Assembly: GCA_030418115.1 (NCBI GenBank)
Contig: JAUHQD010000005.1
Coordinates: 186,001-250,000, forward strand
Source: Alteromonadaceae bacterium BrNp21-10
Lineage (GTDB): Bacteria; Pseudomonadota; Gammaproteobacteria; Enterobacterales; Alteromonadaceae
Reading direction: 5' to 3'
Length of the DNA: 64,000 nucleotides
The position numbers were made by a program, and so were the translations under genes. This document shows, piece by piece, positions 1 through 10,537 of the stretch. The notes below the pieces were generated by a model that was given only the letters and a program-made list of their open reading frames with translations, did no database searches and had not been told where the DNA came from. How positions within the stretch are numbered: the stretch's first letter is position 1; the number at the start of each line of letters is the position of its first letter.

Positions 1-157
1 AACCTTTAACATCTTCGACGGTGACCATCTTCTCCAAATATTTGGATAAGGTTTTTTGGGTAATACCGTATTTTGTTGCACCACCACGGTCGGCAGGGTG
101 ATTAACAAATCCCCCCTCTTTGGCAATGATATCTTTCAACATATCTTGAATATTCAT
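1..157 (-). CDS. GH108-type lysozyme/secretion activator, N-terminal part
   Basis: Reading the minus strand from ATG at 155-157 gives 52 residues that run off the window edge. The start MNIQDMLKDIIAKEGGFVNH followed by PADRGGATKYGIT is the signature opening of the glycoside hydrolase 108 family (ZliS-like peptidoglycan hydrolases). The Glu of the EGG motif is the proposed catalytic residue, and D..GGATKYGIT follows at the usual distance. A ribosome binding site (GGAGAG) lies 5 bases before the ATG. Such enzymes are common in phages and also occur as chromosomal genes; one truncated gene at an edge cannot tell which. Family assignment is from motif recognition only. Confidence 0.8.
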   Translation of the reverse strand, partial: MNIQDMLKDIIAKEGGFVNHPADRGGATKYGITQKTLSKYLEKMVTVEDVKG

Positions 158-463
158 TTCACTCTCCTTGGCAAAATTGACTCAATAAACTGCAACGTGA
201 GTACAAAAATAAAGATAACTGCTGGTTTTAAATCATGATTGATGTGGCAAGATTCAATACTGAACTATGCAAGTTTAGACAACATTACACAGTTATGAGA
301 TGGCGATACGATTTAGGTGAATACAGTTCAATGCACTAGCAACAGCGCATTAAAATATTACCATGCGCATATTCAAAGCCTCGCCAAAGGAGTACATTAT
401 ATGAACAATCTTACGGAGCCAAATACTCTTTAATTTTGCGTAAACATTTAAAAAGGAGTTTGA
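158..463. other. Intergenic gap between divergent genes
   Basis: About 300 bases, AT-rich, between the divergent GH108 and YdcF-like genes. It should hold both promoters. I see a good ribosome binding site (AAGGAGT, 453-459) for the rightward gene, but no open frame, repeat or terminator I would defend. Confidence 0.5.
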
Positions 464-958
464 GTGAGTATATATGTCATTTTTGGCGCGGCGGTAAAAG
501 CAGACGGTACTGCCAGCGGCAGCTTATATCGACGCACCATAGGCGCCCTCGCGTTTGCTAAGCACAACAATGATAACCATCCGTTATTTATCGTCAGTGG
601 TGCTATCGGCACTTACCCGCCATCAGAAGCCATAGTCATGGAATCGTTGTTAATAGCAAATGGCGTGGCGAAGTCGCAAATTATTAAAGACGAAGCATCC
701 ACCGACACCTTAGAAACCGTACAAAACTGTACTAAAATTATTCAATCACTGCATGGCGTAGCCTCAATGTATGTTTGCACTAGTCCCTACCATTCATGGC
801 GCTGTCAGTTATTGTTTCGCATTTACCGACAGCCTTTTCAGCGAGCAAATATGCCCGGTGATTTAGCAAAATTAGGATTACTAAAATGGACGCTTTATTG
901 CATTAAAGAGGTAGTCGCTATCCCTTGGGATGTATTTCTGGCATTCAAGAACAACTGA
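464..958 (+). CDS. YdcF/DUF218-like protein
   Basis: 164 residues starting at GTG 464 with AAGGAGT five bases upstream. The opening strand SIYVIFGAAV is followed by a conserved basic/Ser segment, FIVSGAIGTYPPSEAIVMESLLIANGV and then DEASTDTLETVQNC. These match the DUF218 (ElyC/SanA/YdcF) fold: a nucleotide-binding-like sheet, an E.ST.TxEN-like motif and a C-terminal SPYHSWR segment. There is no N-terminal membrane helix, unlike SanA or ElyC, so this is a short soluble form. It sits nine bases before the next gene and is probably co-transcribed with it. The family is often linked to envelope biology; the substrate is unknown. Confidence 0.75.
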   Translation: MSIYVIFGAAVKADGTASGSLYRRTIGALAFAKHNNDNHPLFIVSGAIGTYPPSEAIVMESLLIANGVAKSQIIKDEASTDTLETVQNCTKIIQSLHGVASMYVCTSPYHSWRCQLLFRIYRQPFQRANMPGDLAKLGLLKWTLYCIKEVVAIPWDVFLAFKNN

Positions 959-967
959 GACACTGAT

Positions 968-2617
968 ATGGAAAGCAAAGTGAAAACACAACTCATCACC
1001 GCAGCAGTCGGCGTTATTGCAATAGGGGTTATTAGCTATTTTTTATTAATCGATGACCCAACTAAAGATTTTTCTGAAGATCAAAAAAATGGCTGGCGAC
1101 TAATGAAGACCGCGCAAACCTTGTGCCTGGCGGGCGATTCATTAAGTATCAGTTTAGATTTACAGTCGGACTTTACCGCTGGTGCCAACGCCAGTGCCGG
1201 TGGTAACAAGCAAAATCTCAGTGGGGCTTTAGGTTATATGGATGAACAGATCCGTAGTATTCAGGATGAAAAAATCAGAGACTGCTTGGCCGAATACATG
1301 CCTGATATCAAAGCCTGCATGCTCAACCAATGTGGTTCTGCCCGCTTACCTAAAGCAGTAGAATTTCAATTCTCTTATACACCCACTATCGACAACAACT
1401 TTATCAGCCATGATTTAGTCTATTTCGGCCTACAGAATCGGCAAAATAAACGCAAGCTGGTAAAACAAAATGATGGCTTTTATGTGGACAGCATCGAATT
1501 CCCTGACAAAGGGAAAACCCTCAATGCGATTATTTCTCCGATCACTGTTGATGGTCATATTGGCAATCAAAGCGAAATTAAATTTCGCCTAAAACAATCA
1601 GCCAATATAGACGCCAACCCTCAACCTTTTACTCGATATAATTGCAGCCCCGAGAACGGCTGCCAGTTAGATCAATTGGCACCACATTTATTCGACTGGG
1701 AAGCATTGGTTCAGCATTCACCTCAATCTCCTTTATCGTTATTTGCCAAAGCCTACGCACAAGACAGCAAACAACATTATTGGTCGATCCCCTCTCTGGA
1801 AAATTTACAACATAATCCCGCGGCACAAACCCTCGGTTATACCACCTTTACACTACAAGCTTCGTCGCCGCTCAACATTGATGCCGATGCCTATTACTAC
1901 GATATTCGCGTGAATGGAATTTATGCCTATGAAAATGGCGCTCCCGGTGAGTATCGAGTGCAGCCTTACAATGCCGATGCACCATTGAAATTAACCTTTG
2001 GTCTGCAAAACCTAAACTTCTCCGGGATTGATAGCGGTTGTGATGCTATCAGCGTCGAATTGACCTTCCTCAAAAACCAACAACCGTTACCTACCAAGCT
2101 GCTTTTGCAGCGTTCTTATGTAGCATTGCGCGACGCGGCCGAGAAGAAAATGGTTGTAGGTGATGTTACTTGGCACTGGAGCGGTGAATATGCCCGTGCC
2201 GATAACGACTTTGACTATGAGGTGTTTATCATTTCCGAACAAATCGATAAGCATTTGAACTTTGATGGCAAAAGCGCAGACATGTTAAGTGCAGTCGGTC
2301 GTTTGAATAAAATTAAGCGTGAATTTGAAGCCACCAACACTCAGTTTAATGGTCAGCCGGTAGTGGCAGTGTTACGCCCACCGCTGACAAAGGTGTCTTA
2401 TGGATTAGTCGCTGGATTAATTCAGCAAAATGGCCAAATTAACTTTACCTTAGATAAAGCAACCGCTTACGCCTTAGGAGATTTTTTGGTAGCTGAGCGC
2501 AACAATAATAGAGAAATAAAACGCATTGTTCACCCAGACAAATACATTTATAAAATTAGGGGCAGCGATGAGTTTATGAGCTCACCGCCCATTTGCCCTG
2601 GTGAAGGTATTATTTAA
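968..2617 (+). CDS. Unknown membrane-anchored protein, 549 aa
   Basis: I do not recognise this protein. Residues about 8-27 form one hydrophobic helix (LITAAVGVIAIGVISYFLLI), so most of the chain is probably periplasmic and anchored at its N-terminus. Several cysteines (TLCLAG, DCLAE, ACMLNQCGS, NCSPENGC, GCDAIS) suggest disulfides. The middle and C-terminal parts are rich in short hydrophobic strands. It starts nine bases after the YdcF-like gene, suggesting an operon. The stop codon TAA (2615-2617) straddles the left end of a transposon-like repeat (2616-2837). Removing the repeat would leave TAG directly after the same last residue, so the protein end is unchanged by the insertion. Confidence 0.7.
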   Translation: MESKVKTQLITAAVGVIAIGVISYFLLIDDPTKDFSEDQKNGWRLMKTAQTLCLAGDSLSISLDLQSDFTAGANASAGGNKQNLSGALGYMDEQIRSIQDEKIRDCLAEYMPDIKACMLNQCGSARLPKAVEFQFSYTPTIDNNFISHDLVYFGLQNRQNKRKLVKQNDGFYVDSIEFPDKGKTLNAIISPITVDGHIGNQSEIKFRLKQSANIDANPQPFTRYNCSPENGCQLDQLAPHLFDWEALVQHSPQSPLSLFAKAYAQDSKQHYWSIPSLENLQHNPAAQTLGYTTFTLQASSPLNIDADAYYYDIRVNGIYAYENGAPGEYRVQPYNADAPLKLTFGLQNLNFSGIDSGCDAISVELTFLKNQQPLPTKLLLQRSYVALRDAAEKKMVVGDVTWHWSGEYARADNDFDYEVFIISEQIDKHLNFDGKSADMLSAVGRLNKIKREFEATNTQFNGQPVVAVLRPPLTKVSYGLVAGLIQQNGQINFTLDKATAYALGDFLVAERNNNREIKRIVHPDKYIYKIRGSDEFMSSPPICPGEGII

Positions 2618-2837
2618 CCCCAACTCGGGATAAGAAATGTCGATATATTCTTTATATTTCAAAAGATTAATCACTCTCGCCTGTACGCATCATATTTTAG
2701 CTTGTTACAGTACTGCTATTTTTGTTCATATCAAGACGCTTACTATGTTGTTTAGTCATTCTAAACCCATAGTAAGTAACGCACAGAGGGGCAAAAATAG
2801 CCGTGCAGTAAGGCGTGGCTTATCCCGAGTCGGGGTT
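2616..2837. repeat. Terminal-inverted-repeat element, copy 1 (222 bp, MITE-like)
   Basis: The left end reads AACCCCAACTCGGGATAAG. The right end is its near-perfect reverse complement (CTTATCCCGAGTCGGGGTT). A direct duplication TATTT flanks the element (2611-2615 and 2838-2842). The interior contains GCTATTTTTG and CAAAAATAGC arms and an ACTATG...CATAGT palindrome, so the whole right half can fold back on itself. It encodes no transposase. The same ends and core recur at 15401-15631 and 23604-23741. It lies between two convergent genes. Confidence 0.8.
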
Positions 2838-2873
2838 TATTTAGCTCTATATTCAACAAACCAACATGATGGC

Positions 2874-3167
2874 CTATACGTACTGTTTAAGAATACTCAA
2901 TTCAGCAGATGTTCGTGTGGCAATAAATTCCGTAATATCAAAGACTGCCACATTTGCGGTAAAAAACGGATCTTCTTCCACTATGGCCTGAACCTCTTGC
3001 AAACTGTTGGCCTTCACCAAAATAATGCCGCCAGTGCGCGGCACTTTACGCCCTGAGGCTAAAAACACACCATTAGCAAAATACTTATCAATATAGGCAA
3101 TATGTGCCTCTAAATGCTTATCTACTTCTGCAATGTCACAAATATAACTTAACGATACAACGAACAT
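2874..3167 (-). CDS. YciI-like (YCII-related) protein
   Basis: 97 residues from ATG 3165-3167. The order of a VVSLSYI strand, a helix with HLEAHIAYIDKYFANGVFLASGRKVPRTGGIILV and then EEDPFFTANVAVFDITEF matches the dimeric ferredoxin-like YCII family. The conserved His of the first helix and the Asp-Pro pair before the last strand are present. The function of the family is poorly defined; members resemble enzymes that act on small aromatic or lactone substrates. It converges with the unknown gene to the left; repeat copy 1 separates them. Confidence 0.8.
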   Translation of the reverse strand: MFVVSLSYICDIAEVDKHLEAHIAYIDKYFANGVFLASGRKVPRTGGIILVKANSLQEVQAIVEEDPFFTANVAVFDITEFIATRTSAELSILKQYV

Positions 3168-3608
3168 AGTGTTCCTTTTTAAATTATTGCTATCCCGACC
3201 TCGAGACCGTACTAAAAAACATTATCTTTCATTAAATATAATTATAGAAACAATTAAGTACAGGAGCTTTCGACTTAACAGATCTGACTTATGCAGTATG
3301 TCTGCGCTCTCGGTGTTCGGTAGCATTCTTTTTCAACAATTTTATATGATTCAAGCATTTACAAGATTAACACTAGGTAGATGAAAAATATGAACGGCAA
3401 ATCTTGTAGGTGCAGCCATTTTAACCATCCAATTATTTCATCACAAACCTACCATATTTTTCAATATCAAATATTGTTCTTTAAAAACAACATGTTACAC
3501 ATTGGCCTGAGTATTGCGTTAATGAGGACAGACCTATATTGAGTGTTCAAGGCGAGATTTCACACAACCTCACTTTTGAACAAATAGTTTTTACTGGAGA
3601 TATCAACA
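3168..3608. promoter_or_regulatory. Leader region of the subtilisin gene
   Basis: 441 AT-rich bases without a credible gene. Near the 3' end, GTTCAA (3545-3550) and TTGAAC (3576-3581) pair around GGCGAG/CTCAC. This gives a hairpin about 27 bases before the start codon that could form in the leader mRNA. The ribosome binding site TGGAG lies at 3595-3599. Nothing else recognised. Confidence 0.35.
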
Positions 3609-5900
3609 ATGACGCCTAAATTTAAAAAAGCTGGCTACGCATTGCTCGCAACCATGTTTAGTATTGTGCCTCTTACAGCAACGGCTGATGGATTCACACT
3701 CTTCGGAGGGACAACCATTGGCAGCACCTTAGGTGGCCTTGGTCTTCCTATCGTAGTTGAGGATGCGACAAAAACAGATTCAAGTACGGCATCAGACGCA
3801 ACCGACTTACCCGAAGAAGAATCATCAAAAACAGTGACGTCAATACTAGGTGGAGTTGTAAACCAAGGATTAAGTACTGTTACATCATCACAATCTTCAA
3901 TAATGGAACTGACTAAACAACTAGGCTTACCTAATTTACCAATAGTGAAAGACCTTATTGAATTAAACAATGAAGTGCTTATTCAAGGTAAAGACTTAGG
4001 CATCCTGTCAGATCTCATCAAAAAAGTAGGTGGTTTAGTTACCCATGAATTACCGTTAGTGGGGGGCATAGGTGTTCGTGTTAGTGATTTACAGTTAGCG
4101 ATACTCAAAAAATTACCGCTATTCACTATTACTAAAAATGAAGCTGTTTTTACGGCTGGCGCTTTGGACCAATGTCAGGTCTATGGAAGCCATGTATTAG
4201 ATATCTCATCCAACAAAGTCCGTTGGAATTTATACAATGCCCGCGACATGCAAGCCAATGTTTCACAAATGCAATTTAGTTGGCCAGAAAGATTAGGCCG
4301 AGTAGTTTCAGTGAAAATGAATGGTTCGACCATGTATTGGAATTTATTCCAACGTCAAAATGGCGAACTTACCCTTGAGAAAAACGACTTAAATCGTCGT
4401 GCTAAGTTGGACGCTTTTGAAAGTGCCACCGTTGAACTAACGTTTTCGTCTTATGGTGCGAACAACTACGATCAAAAAGACTTTTCAATGGATATGCAAT
4501 TTCAAGAAAATTGCGACCGTACGTTAGTTAAAGGCTACGACACTCAAGCCAATAATCAAGACAGCAATAGCTATTACGTTGAAACCATTGGGGCCGACAT
4601 CCTGCATGACAAAGGCATTACCGGTAAAAACGTCACTGTTGCCGTTATCGATAGTGGTTTATGGGGTAGTCACTCCGCACTAAAATACAACACTCATAAT
4701 CAAAAACGTATCGCAGCGGCCTATGACGCTATCGAAGATAAAAATATTCGTCTGCGTAAATTAACCGATGAAAACAGCCACGGTACCCATATTACCGGTA
4801 TTATTGCTAATAGTGATAAAGCGGTTATTGATGGACAACTAAGAAGTCATTATCAAGGTGTAGCACCTGACGCCAACTTAGTCGTGGTTAAAGCCTTTTA
4901 TGAAGACGGCCACAGCACCTATTTGGATGCGCTACGTGGATTGCAATACATTGCAGACAACCATGAAAAGCTCGATATTCGCATTGTCAATTTATCTTTT
5001 GGGGCTCCACCCCGTTCAAATTACTGGAACGACCCAATCAACCAAGCGGTAATGTCGCTATGGGCTGACGATGTTGTCGTTGTTACTTCAGCAGGTAATA
5101 CTGGCCCGTCGGCGATGACCATTGGTGTGCCGGCTAACGTTCCTTATGTTATTAGTGTGGGCGCAATCAGTGATAACTACACACAAGACAATATGCAAGA
5201 TGACCATTTATTGTCTTTCTCTTCACAAGGGCCTACCCATGAAGCCTTTGTTAAGCCGGATTTAGTTGCCCCAGGTGGTCACATGTTCAGCTTAGCAAGT
5301 AAAGATATGTACGTTCCAAACAAGTACCCACAATACATGGTAGGTAAAGACCGTTTTATCATGTCAGGAACGTCTCAAGCATCAGGTGTTGTAAGTGGTA
5401 TAGCCGCGTTAATGTTGCAACAAGATCCAACACTAAGCGCTAACGATGTTAAATGTCGTTTATTAAGCAGCACAAAAATGGCACAAATTGGTGGCAAGCT
5501 AGCCTACAGTCCATTCCAGCAAGGTGCTGGTTATGTTGATGCCGTAGAAGCCGTCGAATCTGCAAATAGTGATTGTGCTAACCGTGGCATGGACATTATT
5601 GCCGACTTGAATGGTGATCAGCACTATATGGGTAACGCCCGTAAAGATGACAAAGGTAATTACTACATTCAGGGTTTTGATTCTGAAGTCTGGGAAGAAG
5701 CCTTCATGTGGGACGAAGCTTTCATGTGGGATGAAGCCTTCATGTGGGACGAAGCTTTCATGTGGGATGAAGCCTTTATGTGGGACGAAGCTTTCATGTG
5801 GGATGAGGCCTTTATGTGGGACGAAGCTTTCATGTGGGATGAGGCCTTTATGTGGGACGAAGCACATATGATTCAAGAAAGCTGGTTAAGACAAGAATAA
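3609..5900 (+). CDS. Secreted subtilisin-family (S8) protease with hexapeptide-repeat tail
   Basis: 763 residues with a signal peptide (MTPKFKKAGYALLATMFSIVPLTATA). A 300-residue N-terminal region follows, then the S8 catalytic domain. The triad is visible: Asp in AVIDSGLWGSH, His in ENSHGTHITGIIA and Ser in MSGTSQASGVVSG, plus the oxyanion Asn region VVTSAGNTGPSA. After the domain, residues 697-750 are nine perfect copies of EAFMWD, ending EAHMIQESWLRQE. The gene is monocistronic, with a terminator at 5919-5979. The repeat tail is acidic, Met- and Trp-rich, and looks like a display, secretion or binding module rather than part of the protease fold; that role is inference. Confidence 0.93.
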   Translation: MTPKFKKAGYALLATMFSIVPLTATADGFTLFGGTTIGSTLGGLGLPIVVEDATKTDSSTASDATDLPEEESSKTVTSILGGVVNQGLSTVTSSQSSIMELTKQLGLPNLPIVKDLIELNNEVLIQGKDLGILSDLIKKVGGLVTHELPLVGGIGVRVSDLQLAILKKLPLFTITKNEAVFTAGALDQCQVYGSHVLDISSNKVRWNLYNARDMQANVSQMQFSWPERLGRVVSVKMNGSTMYWNLFQRQNGELTLEKNDLNRRAKLDAFESATVELTFSSYGANNYDQKDFSMDMQFQENCDRTLVKGYDTQANNQDSNSYYVETIGADILHDKGITGKNVTVAVIDSGLWGSHSALKYNTHNQKRIAAAYDAIEDKNIRLRKLTDENSHGTHITGIIANSDKAVIDGQLRSHYQGVAPDANLVVVKAFYEDGHSTYLDALRGLQYIADNHEKLDIRIVNLSFGAPPRSNYWNDPINQAVMSLWADDVVVVTSAGNTGPSAMTIGVPANVPYVISVGAISDNYTQDNMQDDHLLSFSSQGPTHEAFVKPDLVAPGGHMFSLASKDMYVPNKYPQYMVGKDRFIMSGTSQASGVVSGIAALMLQQDPTLSANDVKCRLLSSTKMAQIGGKLAYSPFQQGAGYVDAVEAVESANSDCANRGMDIIADLNGDQHYMGNARKDDKGNYYIQGFDSEVWEEAFMWDEAFMWDEAFMWDEAFMWDEAFMWDEAFMWDEAFMWDEAFMWDEAFMWDEAHMIQESWLRQE
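5697..5858 (+). repeat. Nine tandem 18-bp repeats encoding EAFMWD
   Basis: Units of 18 bases encode Glu-Ala-Phe-Met-Trp-Asp nine times without an amino-acid change. Synonymous bases alternate (GCC TTC/TTT with GCT TTC; GAC with GAT), giving a 36-base higher-order period. Expansion therefore probably proceeded by duplicating pairs, and the copy number could vary between strains. It is coding repeat, not a CRISPR. Confidence 0.95.
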
Positions 5901-5918
5901 TTTAAAGTTCTCCTGTAC

Positions 5919-5979
5919 AGGCTCCTTTATCAATTACCTACAAATTGAATTGTAAGTAGTTGGTACGGGAGCCTTTTTA
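5919..5979 (+). terminator. Rho-independent terminator after the protease
   Basis: AGGCTCC and GGGAGCCT pair across an AT-rich loop that itself contains TTACCTAC...GTAAG complementarity. A run of five T follows. It sits 18 bases after the protease stop and insulates the signalling operon. Confidence 0.75.
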
Positions 5980-6040
5980 TTGGCATCTGTAAGCCTTTGG
6001 GGTAGTCTATTTTGAATTGAAGCACAACTTTGGTTCGACT

Positions 6041-9000
6041 ATGTTTAAAAATGGGTTTGTCTGGTTAATTCTAACCTTCAGCCTCAGCCTCCCCGCTGCA
6101 GAAATTCCTAATTTCAATTTCATGCCTGCCGACATTAGCAAGCAGCTTTCCCAGAAAACTATTCGTCAAATTTATCAAGACCATACTGGCTACATTTGGA
6201 TGGTCACTCAAGAAGGTCTGAGTCGCTATGATGGCTATCAACTTTTAAGTTTTACCCATAATCCACAGCAAGCCAATTCACTTAGTTCTGATAATGTTCG
6301 CATTGTTGTCGAAGACAATAAAAAACGATTATGGATAGCCACTGACGGTGGCGGACTTAATTTATATAATCCTGCGAGACAAAATTTTACTCAGTGGCAA
6401 GCTGCCGACCACTCTAACAAAGCCCCAACCTCTAATCGTATCCGCACAATGTTTTTCGACCTTGAAGGGATGATTTGGCTTGGTTATAACGACGGTAATT
6501 TCAGCCGTTTTGATCCTGAATTAAACAGTTTTGAACATTTTAATAGTAGACAGTTGCTACCCGAAATAACCAATGACGCTGCGATCACCTCTATTATTGA
6601 TGACGGCAGTACCATCTGGCTCGCCACCAATGGCAACGGTTTACTCAAGTTTGACAAAAAAACATCAAGTTTAAGTCATTGGTTCAGCGGTTCTGCAACA
6701 CCATTATTTAGTGATCGTTTAACCCAAGTATTTATCGATAATCAGCAGCGCTTGTGGTTAGCCAGTTACGACGCGGGGGTAAGTATGATTAACCCGCAAA
6801 AAACCAATTTTCGACAATGGCAACGACAAGAAAATCAAATACACAGCTTAGGCGCAAATTTAGCTCATTATATTTATCAAGATAATCAGCAACGAATATG
6901 GGTAGCCACGGAAGCTGGCGTCAGTATATGGAATGGACGTAACGAATTTCTAAATTACTCAAGCGCCGACGGTTTAGCCCATGACAAAGTGCTGTCAATT
7001 TTACAAGATGCCTCAGGTCTAATGTGGTTAGGCACCTTTCACGGCCTGACCAATAGTATTGAAGTGCCGTTTGAACAAATTGATAATGGCTTAGCCAGTA
7101 ACGTCATCATGGGTTTTGCCGAAACTACATCGACGGCTGGCGACATATCAATATGGGTAGCTAGTTACGGCGGCTTAACCCGCTTAAATCAGGACGGCGA
7201 AATACAGCAAGTTATTAATAAAACCACTCAAACAAAATTACAAGATGCACGGGTAATGACCGCCAGAGGCGATAACAATATGCTGTGGTTTGGTATGCGT
7301 GCTGGCGGCTTAGGGCGATTGAATGTAGATAATGATCATATTGATTACTTTACCCACGATACCAACAACCCAAAAAGTTTAAGCTTTAATGGTGTCACCA
7401 GCGTATTTCCCGACAGCGCTGGCAATATTTGGGTAGGCACCTATGGTGGCGGATTGAATTTCCTAAAAGCCGGCAGCGACGAATTTGTTCATTATCGACA
7501 TCAAACAGACAACCCACGCAGCCTTAACAGCGACAAGGTGCTGGCCATTTATCAACTACTAGATGGCACTATGGTCGTCGGTACCGTCTCTGGGATCAAT
7601 TTACTTAATCCACAAACCTTAGATTTTGACCGCGTTGAACACCAAGCGGAAAATTTCGACAGTTTGTCAGCGCCCATGGCATGGACCTTCTATCAGGATA
7701 AAAAAGCGCAATTATGGGTAGGCACCCAAGGCGGTGGTCTTAATCAATGGCAAGCGACAGACATACAACAACGACATAACAAGTTTGTGCGCTACGGCAG
7801 CTTTAATGGCTTACCCAGCAGTCATATCTATTCAATATTAGATGATGACAATGGCCACCTTTGGTTGAGCAGTACTCAAGGTTTAACTCGTATGGATTTA
7901 AACACCGGAAAAATGCGCCATTTCGATAACTATCAAGGCCTTAAAGATAGTGAGTTTAATCATGGTGCGGGCTTTAAAGATAGTCGTGGTTATATGTATT
8001 TTGGTGGTAATTCTGGGGTTGTGCGCTTTCATCCCAACGATATTAAAGACAATCAAGTTGTGCCTCCAGTGGTATTAATTCGCATTAAAAAGCTCAATGA
8101 ACAAGTCTGGTTTGATGTGCCCTACCAAGAACTACAAGGCTTAAAATTAAATTATCAAGACTATTTCATCTCTTTTGAATTTGCGGCACTAGATTACAAC
8201 GCCCCCGGACTCAATCAATATCGCTATCAGTTAGAAGGTTTAGATTCCGATTGGATTGAACTTGAACATCGGCGCCTAGCTACCTTTACCAACCTGCCTG
8301 CAGGTGACTATGTATTGCGAGCCCAAGCGAGTAATCACCAAGGATTGTGGAACACCGAAGGTGTGGCACTGCCGCTAACCGTGTTACCACCGCCGTGGAA
8401 AACTTGGTGGGCTTACAGTTTATATACCTTATTGATTGCACTGATTGTAATGTACTTTATCTGGCGCTATCAGCAAAAACGTCAGCGAGAAATTCAACAG
8501 TTAATTGAGTTGGAAGCAAAAGTAGAAGAGCGCACCGGCGAACTACGCCTAGCCAATAAACAATTAGAACTCAGTATGCTGGAAACCGACAAAGCGCGGA
8601 TAGCGGCTGAGCAAGCCAGCCAAGAAAAGAGTAATTTCTTAGCCATTATGAGTCATGAAATTCGTACCCCGATGAATGGTGTGTTGGGCATGACCGAAGT
8701 ACTTCTCAGCTCAGAACTCAAACCCAAACAACAACATTTCGCCCAATTGGTGTATCGCTCTGGCAGCCTATTATTGGATTTGCTCAACAATATTCTCGAT
8801 TTTTCTAAACTTGAAGCGGGTAAAGCAACCTTAGAGTCGGTACCTGTAAATCTAGAGGCTCTACTAGAAGATGTCTCTAATTTATTCAGTGAAACCGCTC
8901 ATAATAAGGGTTTGACCATCAACGCCATACTTAACGATGGCCCCTCGCCTCACGTCTTGGGCGACCCTGCGCGGTTACGTCAGATAATAGCCAACCTAAC

Positions 9001-10537
9001 CAGCAATGCGATTAAATTTACCGAACAGGGTGAGATCAATCTCAGCGTAGAATTGGTGCCTTGTTTCAATGAAGTCGACCAAGAGCAGTACCCTGAATTT
9101 GACCACACCGGCGTGCTTTTTCACGTACAAGATACCGGTATAGGTATGGCGCCAGATCGCCAACAAAAAGTCTTTGAAATGTTTACCCAGGCGGATGTAT
9201 CAACCACTCGGAAATATGGTGGCACCGGATTAGGGCTAGCAATTTGTAAGCAACTGACGACATTAATGGGCGGGCAAATTTTACTCGAATCCGAAGAAGG
9301 TAAAGGCAGTCGCTTCAGCGTAGCAGTGGATTTTCCGCTTATTGAGAATACAATTTCCGACACACCGATTATAGAAGATTGTCCCACCGTACACTTGGTC
9401 AATCTGCAAGGTGGCCTTGGACAATCGTTAAGCTCGATGCTGAAAAAACTCAATGTAAACTATGTTCACGTACAACGGATTAAACCAGAAATGGCCTCAG
9501 AAAAACTGGGATTATGGATCAGTTTCCCAGAATATGAACCGATGATTAGCAACGCCAACATTCCACTAAATAGTTGGATCTGCTTATTACCTTCATCCCA
9601 ATGGCAAGAAGATGACCAACGTAATATATTGACCTTGCCTGCGCATCTATCGGCCTTACATTCCAGCCTCGCCCGCGCAACAGGCCATCATCAACAGCAA
9701 GCAAAACGACAACAATCGGAACGCCGTAATCATCAAAATTTTGCGGCTAATATTTTGGTAGCAGAAGACAGCCTTACCAATCAAGAAGTCGCCAAAAGTA
9801 TGCTCGGTATGCTCGGTTGCGAAATATGGTTAGCTGACAATGGCGCCGAGGCGGTTGACCTCATTAATCAGCAGCAGCCCGATTTGGTGCTGATGGATTG
9901 TCAAATGCCGATCATGGATGGTTATGCTGCAACACGAAAAATTCGCGAGAACTGGCCTTCCTTACCCATAGTGGCCTTAACAGCAGGCATGGGTGACAAT
10001 TTACGCCAGCAATGCTTGGATGCGGGTATGAATGAAGTCATGTCCAAACCCTTTTCCTTGCAAGAATTGGAACAAACACTATTACAGTTTTTAACGCTGC
10101 CGGCAGCCATAGAGGAAGCCAACCGCGAAAATCAGGACGCACTTAAGAAACAAGCAAACGATACACCAACAGACGTCGAGAACTTGCTGGATCTGGCGAC
10201 CATTGATACGCTACTAAAAATATCTCGTGATACGGGCAACGATGTTTACAATAAAGTGTTGAATGCGTTTATTTCTGAAGCAAAAAACTTGACGGCGCAA
10301 ATTGCCAATGAAGTCGATAGTGATGAAACCAACTACACCCGTTTAGCTGAACAGGCACACGCATTAAAATCCATGGCAGGTAATACCGGCGCTAAAGCCC
10401 TATTTGAACTATGTAAAGACTTAGAATTGCAACTCAAAAACCAACAAACTAATAATGTGAGCGAGCTATCCGAGCAAATTCAATCCACATTTGTGTTAAG
10501 TATTAACGCATTGGAGACATTCCGTGATGGCCGCTAA
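6041..10537 (+). CDS. Propeller-type hybrid sensor histidine kinase (reg_prop, Y_Y_Y, HisKA, HATPase, REC, HPt)
   Basis: About 1498 residues, counting from ATG 6041, which starts a clear signal sequence ([21 protein letters not shown]). An upstream TTG at 6017 is possible; neither has a good ribosome site. The periplasmic part is built of WxATxGGGLN/WVGTxGGGLN-type propeller blades over about 700 residues, then a Y_Y_Y domain and a membrane helix ([18 protein letters not shown]). The cytoplasmic part has an H-box His ([10 protein letters not shown], about 872), ATPase boxes ([24 protein letters not shown]), a receiver with Asp about 1286 ([12 protein letters not shown]) and an HPt His about 1440 ([10 protein letters not shown]). 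The whole phosphorelay is therefore in one chain. It overlaps the next gene by 14 bases. Such receptors often sense polysaccharides or their breakdown products. Confidence 0.93.
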   Translation: MFKNGFVWLILTFSLSLPAAEIPNFNFMPADISKQLSQKTIRQIYQDHTGYIWMVTQEGLSRYDGYQLLSFTHNPQQANSLSSDNVRIVVEDNKKRLWIATDGGGLNLYNPARQNFTQWQAADHSNKAPTSNRIRTMFFDLEGMIWLGYNDGNFSRFDPELNSFEHFNSRQLLPEITNDAAITSIIDDGSTIWLATNGNGLLKFDKKTSSLSHWFSGSATPLFSDRLTQVFIDNQQRLWLASYDAGVSMINPQKTNFRQWQRQENQIHSLGANLAHYIYQDNQQRIWVATEAGVSIWNGRNEFLNYSSADGLAHDKVLSILQDASGLMWLGTFHGLTNSIEVPFEQIDNGLASNVIMGFAETTSTAGDISIWVASYGGLTRLNQDGEIQQVINKTTQTKLQDARVMTARGDNNMLWFGMRAGGLGRLNVDNDHIDYFTHDTNNPKSLSFNGVTSVFPDSAGNIWVGTYGGGLNFLKAGSDEFVHYRHQTDNPRSLNSDKVLAIYQLLDGTMVVGTVSGINLLNPQTLDFDRVEHQAENFDSLSAPMAWTFYQDKKAQLWVGTQGGGLNQWQATDIQQRHNKFVRYGSFNGLPSSHIYSILDDDNGHLWLSSTQGLTRMDLNTGKMRHFDNYQGLKDSEFNHGAGFKDSRGYMYFGGNSGVVRFHPNDIKDNQVVPPVVLIRIKKLNEQVWFDVPYQELQGLKLNYQDYFISFEFAALDYNAPGLNQYRYQLEGLDSDWIELEHRRLATFTNLPAGDYVLRAQASNHQGLWNTEGVALPLTVLPPPWKTWWAYSLYTLLIALIVMYFIWRYQQKRQREIQQLIELEAKVEERTGELRLANKQLELSMLETDKARIAAEQASQEKSNFLAIMSHEIRTPMNGVLGMTEVLLSSELKPKQQHFAQLVYRSGSLLLDLLNNILDFSKLEAGKATLESVPVNLEALLEDVSNLFSETAHNKGLTINAILNDGPSPHVLGDPARLRQIIANLTSNAIKFTEQGEINLSVELVPCFNEVDQEQYPEFDHTGVLFHVQDTGIGMAPDRQQKVFEMFTQADVSTTRKYGGTGLGLAICKQLTTLMGGQILLESEEGKGSRFSVAVDFPLIENTISDTPIIEDCPTVHLVNLQGGLGQSLSSMLKKLNVNYVHVQRIKPEMASEKLGLWISFPEYEPMISNANIPLNSWICLLPSSQWQEDDQRNILTLPAHLSALHSSLARATGHHQQQAKRQQSERRNHQNFAANILVAEDSLTNQEVAKSMLGMLGCEIWLADNGAEAVDLINQQQPDLVLMDCQMPIMDGYAATRKIRENWPSLPIVALTAGMGDNLRQQCLDAGMNEVMSKPFSLQELEQTLLQFLTLPAAIEEANRENQDALKKQANDTPTDVENLLDLATIDTLLKISRDTGNDVYNKVLNAFISEAKNLTAQIANEVDSDETNYTRLAEQAHALKSMAGNTGAKALFELCKDLELQLKNQQTNNVSELSEQIQSTFVLSINALETFRDGR

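Noticed and set aside
1-157. Prophage at the left edge
   Set aside because: One truncated GH108 gene with no other phage gene in the window.
2637-3056. 139-codon open frame on the plus strand
   Set aside because: It is made of repeat copy 1 plus the antisense of the YciI gene, with no ribosome site or homology.
5697-5858. CRISPR-like regular repeats
   Set aside because: No spacers: the units are contiguous and in frame.
5499-5876. Long antisense and shifted frames over the protease tail
   Set aside because: Created by the 18-base periodicity of the coding repeat; the forward frame has the S8 domain.
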